Shown: one piece after another, positions 46,552-58,268 of the stretch
Layout of the letters: the number at the start of each line of letters is the position of its first letter
Position numbering within the stretch: the first letter of the stretch is position 1
NCBI GenBank assembly: GCA_002946415.1
Contig: NJPS01000033.1
Location: 310,001 to 374,000 of the forward strand
From: Rutstroemia sp. NJR-2017a BVV2
Taxonomy: Eukaryota > Ascomycota > Leotiomycetes > Helotiales > Rutstroemiaceae
Direction: 5' to 3'
Length of the DNA stretch: 64,000 nt
The notes under the pieces: model-generated
The model's input: only the letters and a program-made list of their open reading frames with translations
What the model was told of the DNA's origin: nothing
Databases searched by the model: none
Translations under genes and position numbers: made by a program

Positions 46552-48523
46552 GTGCGGGGTTGGGGGATGCGGGGATGGGGGCGGATATACATGGATAGGA
46601 ACGTGGTTTACAAACGGGTGTTTGGGCTCAACGGTGAAGGCTCTGGGAGATTTCAATCACGGTGGAGTAAGACGCATTCAACAGCGATGAAATAGTTTAG
46701 CATGGTATTGAGCTGCAGGTTTAGGTTCAGTGAGAAATTGCTTTGAATAGGGAAAATACATGGTATTTCTTATTCCCATTGAAATTTGTTTGCTACATAC
46801 ACTGTGCAATACCATCCGCTTTGAGCCACAGTAAGCAGATTGCGGAAACCATGTGTGAGAGCTGGGATAAGCGTTTTAGCTTTGCTAGATTGTGGAGATG
46901 ACTGTTCCATAAGTTTCCGCATATATTTTGTGCGCAATAGGTTATCAAGCAAAGCGTCCTCATACTCCTCGTCAGGAACCTGTTTGCCATCCCTTGGATT
47001 TCATGCAAGTGGAAGATTCGGAAAGACAATGATAAGATCTACTATAGATAGGAGATAAGCGAAAAGGAGGAATACGAGAAGGTCAAGTGGCGCAAGTACA
47101 AGAGGTCCTACGTGCAAGCTGTAAATGCTTGTGTGTGGTTTCATTCTCCGGTATCCAACAAGGTCGAGAGTGAACATATTGGCTGTGTAGCCACTGGCCA
47201 CGGGACGGAAAGCTTCTTCCTGGTGAGGGTAACATATCGATAGTAGAGCATTGCCCGTCGCACTGGTCGTCCATGCTGACTTACAGTACGAGAAAAGCCT
47301 CCCAGTGAACACCTCAAAGATCTTGTCATTCCAACCTAGTGAACATCGTGCATCATGACATACCACCTTAGAGCCAACATCCGTACACGCATCAAGGACT
47401 TCCTCAGTTGCGGGCAATCTTCTCTGCGTAACAATGCCAAAATACAAGTAAGAGGGAGCGCCAAGACGAAAATTCTTCTCATCATTTTCGTGCTCCCTTC
47501 TTTTCCTCCATCTTATCTTGTCTTGGCATCTTGGTCATTAGACGCGTCAAGAGCAGTGAAGCGCTGGGAGTGGAAGCACTTCTCTATCGATGTTGTCGTT
47601 AGGGATTCCAGTGCTCGGAACTGGAAACCGAGCCTGTGTTCCGTCTTGGCTGAAAGTCAAGGGAAGGATGCCATCGACACTCCTTCCTCTCGAAGACATG
47701 CAACCCCGTCTCTTGTCGTACTCTCACCAGTAACGAGGGCGACAGGGTTGGTTTCGTCCCTTCTTGCTGTGAGAGGGATGTCTGATGATTCTTTCATAGA
47801 TGTGTGCAAGTTGCAAAGACTCGAGGTGGGTGTCGGAAAGAGGAAAAGAGAGCGTTGCCGTTGAGAAGAAGCATACGATGACTAAGCACACTATAGCCAG
47901 ATGCCAAGATATTCAGCTCTAGCGGGGTCCACCATCGTCATTTCGCGATTCTCGACTGCAAAGCGGTCGCACGGTTTGTTGCGATGCGTCGGATTGATTG
48001 GCTTAACAGGACAATACGTTCAAGACCCTTGAAAAATCATCCATCGAAGGAACACGGAGTGCATACATGACTACCGATTCTCTTTCCCTTGCTTTGATTT
48101 CCCTCCAATACGAAGCTGCTCGCTCGCTATGTTAGCCTCATTTCGCCTGCATTGCATCGCAACTTCATCTTGAGACCTCGTCGTGGCCGAGAGAGACTGA
48201 GACTCAGACCCAGACCGAGCGAGACCGAGTACAAATTGCGTCTAATTGCGTCTACTCCGTACATTGACGTTATTATTCCTAACATTAATCCGGTCTTATC
48301 CCCACCTGGATCCGCTTCTGCGACGAGTAAAAAAGCTACGACCGAGCTTCCCTTCACTTGCGTACGGTGACCTTTTGTTTCGTGAGAGAATTACGAGAAA
48401 TTTCCCTTGTTCGATCTCTAGACCTTCCGATTACCCAGCACACTAAGGACACAGGGACCTTCGCCAATTGAACTACTGTCGTTGGCAGAGCTCATTGGAG
48501 ATTCACACAATTATTTGCTCGAG
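46552..48523. other. Gene-poor region with a possible minus-strand ORF
   Basis: About 2 kb between two plus-strand genes. The only frame of note is on the minus strand at 47001-47447, open also upstream of its first listed codon, with a hydrophobic C-terminal stretch (PLDLLVFLLFAYLLSIVDLI). It has no ATG at the expected place and no recognised family, so it may be a gene fragment. The last part is the promoter of the MAM3-like gene. Confidence 0.4.
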
Positions 48524-50968
48524 ATGACCGCGAAATCACTTGTCGGAGCTCCTCGTTCAAGCTACAATGGCTACACTTCTTCAAGACCTGCGGTTCTCGG
48601 TTTGGCGAAAGTTCTCTTCTTGAGCTTGTGCCAGCTTTCTTCGGTTTCGGCGGCACCTATCGCGACTTATCTGGGCATTACCAGTGAGGACGACTTGCCA
48701 AAAGATCCAGAAGATGCGAGTTTGTGGCTGTATTTGTTGACAGCCGCTGTGCTCGTCTTGCTAGGTGGTGCATTTGCCGGTCTGACCATTGCGTAAGTTT
48801 GTCTGTTGATACCCAATTCGCACGGAGATTATGCTAAGAAGAGTTTTCATCCAGGTTGATGGGACAAGATGGTGTCTATTTGCAAGTTATCGCGACATCC
48901 GGAGAAGGTAAGGAACAACGACACGCGCAGAAAGTATTCGATCTGTTACAAAAGGGAAAACATTGGGTTCTTGTGACACTGTTGTTGAGCAATGTTATCG
49001 TTAACGAAACCCTTCCAATTGTTCTCGATCGATCGCTTGGTGGAGGCTGGCCTGCGGTTCTTGGAAGTACTGTTCTGATTGGTATGTGCGACTACTGTTC
49101 AGACCTCTAGCTATTCATTGACATTCTGTGCAGTTATTTTCGGAGAAGTCATTCCTCAATCGATCTGTGTTCGATATGGTTTATCCATCGGTGCGTATAT
49201 GGCACCATGCGTTCTTGGACTCATGTGGCTCCTTGCACCGGTGGCTTGGCCGACAGCCAAACTTCTCGACAAACTGCTCGGAGAAGATCACGGAACCGTA
49301 TACAAGAAGTCTGGTCTGAAAACATTGGTCACCCTTCATAAAACATTAGGCACCAGTCCCAGCGAGAGGTTGAACCAAGATGAAGTTACAATCATCAGCG
49401 CAGTCTTGGACCTCAAGGACAAGCCGGTTGGAGATATCATGACACCTATGGAGGATGTCTTCACGATGAGCGCCGACACTGTCCTCGATGAGGAGACCAT
49501 GAACGTGATTCTTGGTGCTGGATACTCACGCATTCCCATCTACGAGCCTGGAAATGAAAGCAACTTTGTTGGCATGCTTCTGGTCAAAATCTTGATCACT
49601 TATGATCCAGAGGATTGCAAACGTGTCAGCGAGTTCGCCTTGGCTACCTTACCGGAAACTCGACCTGAAACTAGCTGTCTTGATATTGTGAACTTTTTCC
49701 AAGAAGGAAAATCCCACATGGTTCTGGTTTCTGAATATCCGGGTGAGAACTACGGTGCGACTGGTGTGGTTACTTTGGAGGATGTTATAGAAGAGCTCAT
49801 TGGCGAGTAAGTATAGCGTTCGGTGATAAGACTGCGTTCACTAACAAAATGCAGGGAAATCATTGACGAGTCTGACGTATACATCGATGTTCACAAGGCT
49901 ATTAGACGCATGACACCAGCACCGAAGTCACTACGACTTAAGCAAGGTTCTGTCACAGAACACAATGGTTCCGTTCACATACCCGAGACGCTCATCGACC
50001 TCTCAGATGAACGACCAGCGGGATTGGCTGTTAATGGGAAGCATTTGCGAGCCGAAACTCGAAGTTCCAGCCCAGCCGCTCAACTTGGGACAAGTCCTAA
50101 AACCAATTACATGCGCCGGGTCTCCACGGGGGCAAGTGAGACGAATGCTCCGCTCAAAGGAAATATGAATGATCTACGCGAACATCTCAAACATCTCGGA
50201 CCATCTAACCTCGCCAGTCGTCCCAAGATGACGAAGTATCAATCCGTCAAGATCAAGCCCGGAAGCATAGTTAACCGATCTGAATCAAGAACAGATTCGA
50301 CGGTTCATCGTGAATCTATTGTAGAAGTACCTTATACTGATCACCCTGCTCCTCACGGTGGCGAAGGAGAGGGCCTTCTTAGATCCGCCGGTATGGACGC
50401 AAAAGATGGTGTACAGGCTCTTCAACAAGGTTATGGCTCTATACAAAAATCCGCCAATCCCGAAAATCGACCCGAACCGACCCGAAAACCATCATCTGAA
50501 CCTCAGTCTCCGGGCGCTGGCCAACAACTTTCTATATCGAACTTCTTCAACAAGAGCAACAAAAGTTCCGACACATTAGGCTCTCTGAGATCACACACTA
50601 GCGGAAGTCCTTCACAACGCAAAAGGGGAGCAGCAAGAAGCGGAAGTATCACAGAAAACTTGGTAGAAGCAGGAGGCATCAGAAAGATGGTACTGGAAAC
50701 GAATGTTAGCAGTGGAGAGGAAGAAGGCAGAGAAATGCATTCAAGCAGTAGTGGAAAGAGTGCCGCGGCTACTAGGTGGTCCGGTTTCTTAAGCGGGGAG
50801 CGAGAAAGTGAACAAACGGAGACGGACGATGCGGGTACGGGAAGGGAAAATGATGGAGAAGGAAAGAAGAAGAAGGGAAGTGCTAATGGTGGAGGAAGTG
50901 CGGGTAGCAGCGCGCATGGTCATGGGAAGAAGAAAAATAAGAAGAAGAAGAAGAAGTCAGGAAAGTGA
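48524..50968 (+). CDS. MAM3: MAM3/CNNM-like membrane protein (DUF21 plus CBS pair)
   Basis: CNNM/CorC family proteins sit in membranes (vacuole for yeast Mam3) and influence Mg2+, Mn2+ and other metal homeostasis. Four exons (48524-48792, 48855-49081, 49134-49806, 49855-50968), about 760 aa. An N-terminal hydrophobic stretch ending VSAAPIA may be a signal sequence. The DUF21 domain (about 60-235) contains [15 protein letters not shown] across intron 1, [17 protein letters not shown] and [15 protein letters not shown] across intron 2, all family hallmarks. The CBS pair follows ([14 protein letters not shown] ... [22 protein letters not shown] across intron 3). Residues after 400 are disordered, ending in a poly-Lys tail. 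The first in-frame ATG at 48524 is taken as start. Yeast Mam3 is about 700 aa with a similar long tail. Confidence 0.94.
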
Positions 50969-51826
50969 GATGCTTGATTGAGCTGGGTGGACGAAATTTT
51001 GGGGATTGATAGTTGTGAAATAGGCGGGACGGACGAGTTTGGTTGGAATTGTATGATAAGTAGGTGAAGGGAAGGCGCATGTCAAAAAGAAAAACCCACT
51101 GTGAATATAAGAACAAAGGGAGAGGGAGATAAATAGCTGTGGCAGAGCTGGAGTGGAGCTTGTACGAGACATAATTTAGGAGTTCTCGATTTGTTAGTTG
51201 GGTTCGGTATAATGAACGGAAAATGAACTGGAATGCAGCTGCTGTATATGCAATGAGTAGATGGGCAATGAAATGCAATACAGTCCAATGAAATGCAATA
51301 CAGTCCAATGCACTGCGATGTGCCAAGTCGACAGTGGTGGGGAAGTGATCTCGTTGTTCAGGAGAAGGGATTGTTATGTTTTAAGCGAGAAGATTCATCG
51401 TTGATTCGTCTTGCGCCCTAGGCAATGACAGCACTTCTTCTCATCCATATTGATACATGGGCATTTTCTGAGGAGAATCCGGAGCAACCAATTTATATCG
51501 TATATACCAGAGTCATCGCCGACTGTTCAGAGCACAAAGAATGGGTATATAACAAATGCTGGCTTCAAGATATCAAGATGTTTGAACAATGCGCGTTCAG
51601 GAAGTCAAATATGGATGATAGAGACCCTCTTGCTCGATCTTCATTCTTTGTAGTTTATTCCTTTTAGTAGTTAGTTTTGGCTTCGACATTCAACGTTCGA
51701 GGCTCGGGTTGCAAATTTCAGATTTCAATTCTCTTCATTCATACAGCCTGGGTTAGGCCACTGACAACAGTATCGCCTTTATCAGTCAGTTATCGCCGTC
51801 GTTTTGCCCTAGGAATTCAACATTCT
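50969..51826. other. Intergenic, MAM3 to disordered protein gene
   Basis: 3' flank of the MAM3-like gene and upstream region of the next gene. It contains a 20-bp tandem duplication at 51266-51310. ORFs here read through the repeat and lack coding character. Confidence 0.5.
51266..51310. repeat. 20-bp tandem repeat, 2.25 copies
   Basis: CAATGAAATGCAATACAGTC occurs at 51266-51285 and 51286-51305 with a third partial copy (CAATG) after it. The copies are identical, suggesting recent duplication. Confidence 0.9.
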
Positions 51827-52963
51827 ATGATTCACCCCCTCCCTCCGAAGCCCCCAAAGTCGGCGTATCCAATTAAGGACATCATGGAGAATTCCTCAAC
51901 CCACAGCAGAGGAAATCAGCACCGCCGAGGTACTTCAAGTCGGAGAGGAAACTGGAGAGGAAATCAGAGGGGCTATCACGGAGGTAGCTATAACAACGGA
52001 CATTCTCAGTGGTCAGACGGATACTATGGAAGTGACGCCGCATATTACCAAGATCCATCGAACACGTACGGCTACCAAGGAAACAACATGTACTACAGTC
52101 CACCGTCTCTCGAGCATCCTCTGCCTCAACGCAATAATGGCGGACCTGAGTGGATCGGAAATCATTGGTCAAACGTAAGCACTCCTGGTAGTTCAACTCC
52201 GTACGGAAATCATCAGTATGGGGACTACAACTACTACCAAGAGGGCTACGATATGAATCAAGCTTTCATCGGCATGGATCCCGGCTCGCAATATTCCTCC
52301 CATCCGGATTACTACAGCCCTCCCATCCTTCAAAGCTACCACCATGATCGTGTTCCGCACTGGTTGGCGGGAATTCCAGATGGGCAGGAAACTAGTCCTA
52401 CGAGCAGCGAACTAGTTGCTTCGTTTCCTTCTCCTCCGGATTTTGTTCCCGAGTCAGGGACTGCAACTGCAACCCACACTGGCGAGATGTCTGCTGCGGA
52501 ATACAATGCATGGGCACCTACAGCTCCTTCTGCGGTTCCGCTCTACGGCCCCAATCATGGTACTCATGCCTACTATCCGCAATATCCCGCAGGATCTGGA
52601 TTCGAGGAAGTCCTTCCTCTGCTACCGGCCTCGCAACGGAGTCCTGTCGTGGCGAACGGGAGTAGCACTACATCGGCTTTGGACCCTTCGGTATATCCGC
52701 CTGTTCAGGGGCCTCCCGATCTTCCGGTCTTGTCGGCGCTAGAGATCAGAACCGAGTCTTCTATGTCGGCACTGCAGATCGGAACAGAGTCTTCTTCGGA
52801 CGACGAGCTGGGGTTCGGGATGTATCAGCCGGATTACCTGGGCCTTACTTTGTGTCCTTCTCATCCACGTCAGGAAGAACCGGTGGAGCGCCCGAATTCT
52901 TGTCCGCCGTTTGATCTTGCTGAGGAGGTGGTACTTGAAGGGGTTTCTGTCGTTAGTCAGTAG
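51827..52963 (+). CDS. Gly/Tyr/Ser-rich disordered protein (hypothetical)
   Basis: Single exon of about 378 aa from ATG 51827 (MIHPLPPKPPKSAYPI); an internal ATG at 51884 (MENSSTHSRG) is equally possible. Residues 20-60 are RG/RGN-rich (RRGTSSRRGNWRGNQRGYHG), then come repeated YYG/SQWSDGYYG/DYNYYQ tyrosine-rich stretches and Pro/Ser-rich segments ending in an acidic patch (GTESSSDDELGFG). Composition is like RNA-binding or condensate-forming low-complexity proteins, but no folded domain is visible. The frame upstream of 51827 is open but lacks an ATG. Confidence 0.6.
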   Translation: MIHPLPPKPPKSAYPIKDIMENSSTHSRGNQHRRGTSSRRGNWRGNQRGYHGGSYNNGHSQWSDGYYGSDAAYYQDPSNTYGYQGNNMYYSPPSLEHPLPQRNNGGPEWIGNHWSNVSTPGSSTPYGNHQYGDYNYYQEGYDMNQAFIGMDPGSQYSSHPDYYSPPILQSYHHDRVPHWLAGIPDGQETSPTSSELVASFPSPPDFVPESGTATATHTGEMSAAEYNAWAPTAPSAVPLYGPNHGTHAYYPQYPAGSGFEEVLPLLPASQRSPVVANGSSTTSALDPSVYPPVQGPPDLPVLSALEIRTESSMSALQIGTESSSDDELGFGMYQPDYLGLTLCPSHPRQEEPVERPNSCPPFDLAEEVVLEGVSVVSQ

Positions 52964-53746
52964 TGGGTTTCTTTCTTTCATTGCTGTCTTGATGATGGAA
53001 ATGTTTTGGATAGGTAAGCTGGTATTCTTTTGAAGTGCTTGGTTGCATTTACATTCGCTGGAAAACTGAAGCAGCGTTTGAAAATTGTTAGGAGGTTGTG
53101 AAAGACAAAAAAGAAAAAAGAATTAAACTTTTTTTTGAATAAAGATTCCTTTGATATTAGAAATATAGATTGAGTAAGACACTGTATATTTGAGGCTGAG
53201 AAAATTTTACGGAGAGAAATTCGTAAGTCGCAAAAAAAGGGGAAGCGATATACTTGGGTTTATTGTGCTGAACCGTGGTATTGATGAATCGTGTCACTTA
53301 ATTTACAATTATTCTTGGTTTATGTTAGTTGGTTTCTGTCTAAAATGGAGAAGAGAGAAAGTTATAATAGCCCTCTCCTCCTCCTATATTAAATATCTAT
53401 TTGGGTACTGGTGAGACGTCATACATGGAATTCTCTCCTGTAGTCTAATTGACTCACATTCGCCAGGTATATATCAAAGAAAAGGAGAAAACAGAACCCC
53501 AGAACAACCCCCTTCGCTAGAAAGCGATATGAGTACCCGAAGATATTTTTAAACTAAAGTTATTCATATTCTGTCCTGAAATTTCGGAACAAAGAACGAA
53601 CAGGGTGTATAGAAGTAGAGGTATTTCTCCTGAAATATTTCTTCCCATCCTTCACCTGCGACTTCCTTCACTTCGACATCCACCCCTCCACGTAAGTCTA
53701 ACCATCCGTAACCCAGAAATTCGTCAAGACCTTCTTTCTCCATAAG
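52964..53746. other. A/T-rich intergenic region
   Basis: A/T-rich, with poly-T and poly-A runs near 53,100-53,130. No gene recognised. The last 150 bases are the promoter of the next gene. Confidence 0.5.
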
Positions 53747-54385
53747 ATGGATTCTGTAACTAATACCCCCATTACACCAAATCCCAGAGAAAGAATAACC
53801 TGCGAAGACTGTGGTCTGAAACTCCCCGACGGCCCGAGTGTATACATCAACCACCTAACAGCTGCTATGCGCCAGAGACCCGCATACCTCTATATCGACA
53901 GACCTATCGAAATGTACAAAGAAAACATCCCCCTTATGTTTCAAGAAGGCCCCGAAATAGGGTACAGAAGGGCCTCGCGAACCGGCTGCTTAGCCAACTT
54001 CAACGCCCATGTAAGACAATACAACTCCAATCTCCCCCTCCCGCTCAGTGCTACTTTCATCCGAGCTGATCCCCGATTCTCCTCCGCAGGGCTAGACTAC
54101 ATGCTCTCGGGAGAAAGGTGGGTGCCCGACTCGAGACCACGTCTTCCCCAGGTGGAGTATGATGCTATACAGACGGCTATCCGCCAGGTTCCTGAGGGGA
54201 CGCCGCTGGAGATGCTGTCTATTAATAATGCGTTCTTGTACATGGATTGGCCGGAGGGTGCGATGGTTGAGAGCGAGGCGGAGCAGGTGCGTGAAGAGGC
54301 TCGGTCGAAATTTGATACGGAGATGAGTTTGTGGGATTTTACTGAGGGTGGGGATTTTGAGGTGCCTAAATCGACGAAGCAGTAG
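53747..54385 (+). CDS. Small Cys/His zinc-binding-like protein, member 1 (hypothetical)
   Basis: Single exon, 212 aa. Near the N-terminus ITCEDCGLKLPDGPSVYINH offers a Cys-x2-Cys pair followed by a His, and a later Cys in RTGCLANFNAHVRQYNSNLP could complete a CCHC-type site, with about 40 residues inserted. The rest is alpha/beta-like with an acidic C-terminus. It shares the CxDCxxxL pair and the GCLxxFNxxVxxYNxxLP block with the next gene, so the two are probably tandem duplicates. No known family is recognised; lineage-specific protein likely. Codon third bases change from C to G along the gene. Confidence 0.6.
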   Translation: MDSVTNTPITPNPRERITCEDCGLKLPDGPSVYINHLTAAMRQRPAYLYIDRPIEMYKENIPLMFQEGPEIGYRRASRTGCLANFNAHVRQYNSNLPLPLSATFIRADPRFSSAGLDYMLSGERWVPDSRPRLPQVEYDAIQTAIRQVPEGTPLEMLSINNAFLYMDWPEGAMVESEAEQVREEARSKFDTEMSLWDFTEGGDFEVPKSTKQ

Positions 54386-55027
54386 TGATTGCTTGGGAAT
54401 CTGCCTGCTAGCAGAGATCAAGCTTGGGTATTGGGTATTGGGTAAAGTATCTCCTAGAGTCCTAGTAAGTGTATCATCTTATCTTTTTAAAGCCCGGTGG
54501 CTATTTGGCCACGGGGTATCATCGCCTGATTTTTTCACCTTCGTTCATTACTTGCTTCTCTCTGAAGCCCAAACAATTCAATGATGATTTTAATTCCTCT
54601 TCAAACTTCTCCATCCCACTGTATCTCCCGTGAATGTCCCGTGCAATTTTCTTTGAATGACGAAAAGCCATGAAAGCCAATACGTATGTGTGTGGACCAA
54701 TTTATGCACCAAAACAGGAGACACATTCGTCCAATATCCATTGTGGGCTTAGTAAAATGTCAATTAAACACTTCTGTACATATGAAACAAGTAGGGAAAA
54801 CGAAATGAGGGCATTCCCATGAAGTGAATCTCTCCTGCAGTCCATATTCACCCATGTTCAGTAGTACCATCAAGGACCAACACGCATGCTGTTTCAACCA
54901 CTGAACAGTAGTGAAAAGAAAGTATAAAATACAGCGAGATATCTCACCAGAAAAGGAAATTCTCCACCATCTTATTAGAAATAATTCAACTTCATCATAC
55001 AACCTGACTATATTCACAGCACTTAAA
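54386..55027. other. Intergenic between tandem duplicates
   Basis: 3' flank of member 1 and promoter of member 2. No coding frame of note. Confidence 0.5.
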
Positions 55028-55777
55028 ATGTTTTCTTCCCCAAGCCAACCTCCTCTGAGACCAGACCCACTCGCTGCCAAGTGCCCGGATTGCTTGGGAG
55101 CTTTGCGAGAAGATGAAACACAAGACAAATGGATTACAGACCACTTGTTGGCTCGCAGAGGTAGGTGCCTATGGGCTTTCAACAGAGCAGTCGAAAAATA
55201 CAACGTCGATCTACCCGAAAGTTTCGAACGCTGGGCCTACCGCGGGCGCGCACCTACTTCCCTACAAGATCCTTCCCGGCTAAACGCCAATCCCGCTCGC
55301 GGAATCGCTCTCCCGGATAAGGTATACCTCACCATGCGAACTGTTTCCGGCTTCTTCGGAACAAAGAACAAGAGGACCCGCGCGGTCCCCAGGCTTTCTG
55401 ACGATACCGCCGCTTGGTTCATGGAGGGGTATCACTGGGAATCTGTAGAGCAGCGCGCGGGCACTGCTAGGAATGCTTCTGACGGCGGTATGACCTTCGT
55501 TGACTCTGCTGAGCTGCGAGCTGGCCCTAATTTGGACCCCTTTGCTCAGCGATTGCGCGAAGAGTACTAGAATCTTAGAGCGCTCAATTCCGCCGCCCGG
55601 AATTTGGATCAGGCTGGCGCTCAGATCTTGCGCGAAGAGCAACAGGCTAATACTACAACAGTCGCTTCTGCTGAATCTAGTCGTGACGGTGCTCGTCGTA
55701 GACGGAATGCTACGTCAGGAGAACGAGGGGCGGATGAAAGTCAGGAAGATACTAGTATGGGGGGTATGGAGGAATAG
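55028..55777 (+). pseudogene. Small Cys/His zinc-binding-like protein, member 2, with in-frame TAG
   Basis: From ATG 55028 (MFSSPSQPPLRPDPLAAKCP) the frame runs 180 codons to TAG at 55568-55570, then continues in the same frame for 68 codons of strongly coding-like sequence (NLRALNSAARNLDQAGAQIL onward) to a second TAG at 55775-55777. The N-terminal CPDC, a His in ITDHLL and a Cys in RGRCLWAF fit a Cys-x2-Cys-x17-His-x6-Cys site. The following FNRAVEKYNVDLP block matches member 1. The stretch after the first stop is Gln/Glu/Ala-rich, like a helical tail. A splice cannot bypass the stop (the only GT-AG pair here would be about 15 nt). Either a nonsense mutation has truncated the gene, or translation reads through. 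I label it pseudogene only because of the stop; the 180-aa product may be functional. Confidence 0.6.
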
Positions 55778-56500
55778 CAGTGTTTGTGTGCCAAGAGGCC
55801 AGCTAACGCTCAGCCTCCGATCTCCTGGTTTGTTTTGCAACTATGTTCCAGTTTTACTTTGCGTTGATTACCTTCATTTCATTCTTCCGTGTACTGCAAA
55901 GATGATTCGAAACCAGTTTATACCCATATCCCCTCAATAAATCGTTGTTTCCCCCGATCCTTATGTCTTTTATTTTAATTTTATTTCGTGATGTGTGTGA
56001 AGACCATATATGATGATGAGTAACCTACTCTGCATAGGTAAGTAATGTCTTCATGGTTGTGAACTTTTTTGGTAGGTTTGCATATTCCTTCGTTGGTATG
56101 AAACTTCATCATAACTGGGTGTCCTCCATGACTGCTACGTATTTCCTTTGCGTTGCGAACCTTTTCTCGCAGAAGAGTTCTAATGGCATGATAGTCTTCT
56201 CCGACAATACCCATGTGTAAGCGAATATTTGCTGATGGTGAACAGTTGGGGTGTACAAAGAAAAGTTATATATAGTAGTATGAACGATGGTACATCAATA
56301 AAGCTCTAACTAACCTGATTAACTGAACAACGATTGCAGAGTATGCATAGAAGACACGAATCTCCTGGTCGGATCTCGTTGAACAACACTCTGACGAGTA
56401 GTTCCACTGATACCAAGCAACCAAATCTTTCTGTTTGCATCCGAAGTCAATCAGGACTTCCTGTTCCGTCACACCATTTGTGGCGGAGTCGAGTGTCAAG
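55778..56500. other. Intergenic before member 3
   Basis: 3' flank of member 2 and promoter of member 3. The frame of member 3 is open back to 56435 but has no ATG before 56501, so an upstream exon cannot be excluded. Confidence 0.45.
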
Positions 56501-57154
56501 ATGTCTTTATCCTCACAACGAGAAACACCGGCGCAAGAAAACAGGAGAAAGAAGCTGGAAAAAGTATGGGGGTTAATAGGCGATTTGACAGAACATGACC
56601 TTAAGAACGAATATATGCAATGCGTTTGCGGATCCAAATTAACGAATAAATCCAGGAATGAACACTACAAGAAACATTGTACCTTAAAAAGTGATGGCTG
56701 GAAGCGGGCTGATGCTTTACTCGACAGAGAGTTCTGGTGTGGCCTCCCGTGTGCGAAGTGCTATCTTGATCCGGGAGCTTTGGCAAACCATCAAGTAAAA
56801 TGCTCTATTTACCAAGAAAACCCAGGCGGGCGCGGAACCGATGGGGTAATGACCAGGCGAGACTTGATTGCACTAAAGTCACTTTACCCAAGTTATCTAT
56901 ACTACATGTATAGACCTGAACCCGAGCCCGGTCATCCTTCTTTCGAGTCCGATCCGAACTATATTTCTTGTGCAGTGATAGAATGCAGTTATAAGTTCTC
57001 TACACCCGAGGAAGCCGAGCGTCATTTCGATGTATGCGAACAGAAAGATCCGTCTTGGTCCATGGGACAGCGATCATGGTCTGGAATATATCAGTGCCAT
57101 GATAAGTCAAAAGCACAGCTACTCGGATTCCATACCTCTGCTATGTCAGGATAA
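56501..57154 (+). CDS. Multi-CCHC zinc-finger-like protein, member 3 (hypothetical)
   Basis: Single exon, 217 aa from ATG 56501 (MSLSSQRETPAQENRRKKLE). Three Cys/His clusters are visible: QCVCGSKLTNKSRNEHYKKH followed by Cys; CAKCYLDPGALANHQVKC (Cys-x2-Cys-x9-His-x3-Cys); and CAVIECSYKFSTPEEAERHF followed by VC. All fit C2HC-type zinc binding. No domain name is certain. It lies next to the two related small genes and may belong to the same expanded group, though sequence similarity to them is limited to the zinc-ligand style. DNA, RNA or protein binding is possible; none is shown. Confidence 0.6.
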   Translation: MSLSSQRETPAQENRRKKLEKVWGLIGDLTEHDLKNEYMQCVCGSKLTNKSRNEHYKKHCTLKSDGWKRADALLDREFWCGLPCAKCYLDPGALANHQVKCSIYQENPGGRGTDGVMTRRDLIALKSLYPSYLYYMYRPEPEPGHPSFESDPNYISCAVIECSYKFSTPEEAERHFDVCEQKDPSWSMGQRSWSGIYQCHDKSKAQLLGFHTSAMSG

Positions 57155-58268
57155 GGAAGAAAAAAGAAAAGAAAAAATCTATCAATATCAGTCTCTGTTG
57201 TAATATCTTATTGTTCATATGTGCAACATTGTTTGCATGTGACTTACTTACCACCGTCTTAACTGTGAATGTTTGATACCACCAGTGCTACGATTATGTT
57301 CGGTCACCCCGCTCCAAAATCTTGTGTCGCCATCGCAAGACATGCATAACCTCTGAGCGGTCCTGAATCAAGTGGAGTATCCAGAAGAACCTGCAAACGT
57401 GAGTAAACACTATCCCGAGTCGTGAAATCAAGTATCTCTAGAGTAATGGGGAAGATAGGTCAGACGCGACCGGGAGTAGCAATTCTGCTGAAGCCGAATG
57501 CCGATGCGAAGTTCAATATCCATCGACGGAAGTTGATTTCAACAGAAAGACCAGAGTAAAATGTGAACGTATTCGACATTAGGCATTAAGTTATGTGAAA
57601 GAACTGTATAGCACTGCTTACTTTCACAAGGTTGATGCGCAAGCTAGAAAACGAGGCTCAAATGTTAACACTGATCGTTGAGGTTCGAGCGCTGCTCAAT
57701 CGTCGTGCACAAGCGATGTATGGATGGATCGGCAATTAATGGGACTAGTCCTAAAAAAGCACTAGCCTACATCGTACAGTAACGTTATTTCAAGGTTGCC
57801 AAGCACAACCTCAAGTCCCAAGCAATTCGCAAATGTGTTTTCAGGACCCATATGCCAACTCGTTGGCGGTCATATGATGCAGATGCTGAGGCCTTTTCTC
57901 AGTAAGTCTTATGTTAAAGTTTAACGGCAACTAGTGTTGTGAGCTTCCATCTCCTATGTAAGTAACCTTAAGTCTTTGGTGATGGAAAGCAATGGTCGCC
58001 AGTATGAGCGCCATCCATTCGCAACTTCCTCCCTTTGGATCTTCAATGTCACCGCAAGTGTGGCCGGCATGCTTTGGAAAGTGTTCCTTCCTTTTGTATG
58101 GTAAGGTAAATTATCCTCTCGATGACACGTTCTGATGGCTACTACACATTTCATCGCCAATGCAGTCTTGCTACAATTTCAACCATTCTTGGTGGTCTCT
58201 GCCGGCTTGTTTCTAGCCCATGTTCAGCCTCTTTGGCCTCAACGCAATTTCACCGCATACAGGAGAGA
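57155..58268. other. Intergenic before the ABC transporter
   Basis: About 1.1 kb with no supportable gene. The transporter frame is open upstream of 58269 to 58122, but no splice-linked upstream exon was identified. Confidence 0.45.

Noticed and set aside
44970..46656. Two long minus-strand frames (44970-45746 and 45766-46656)
   Set aside because: They lie antisense to phosphoglycerate dehydrogenase and exist because the plus strand has few C/T-rich stop complements there; the plus frame carries all family motifs.
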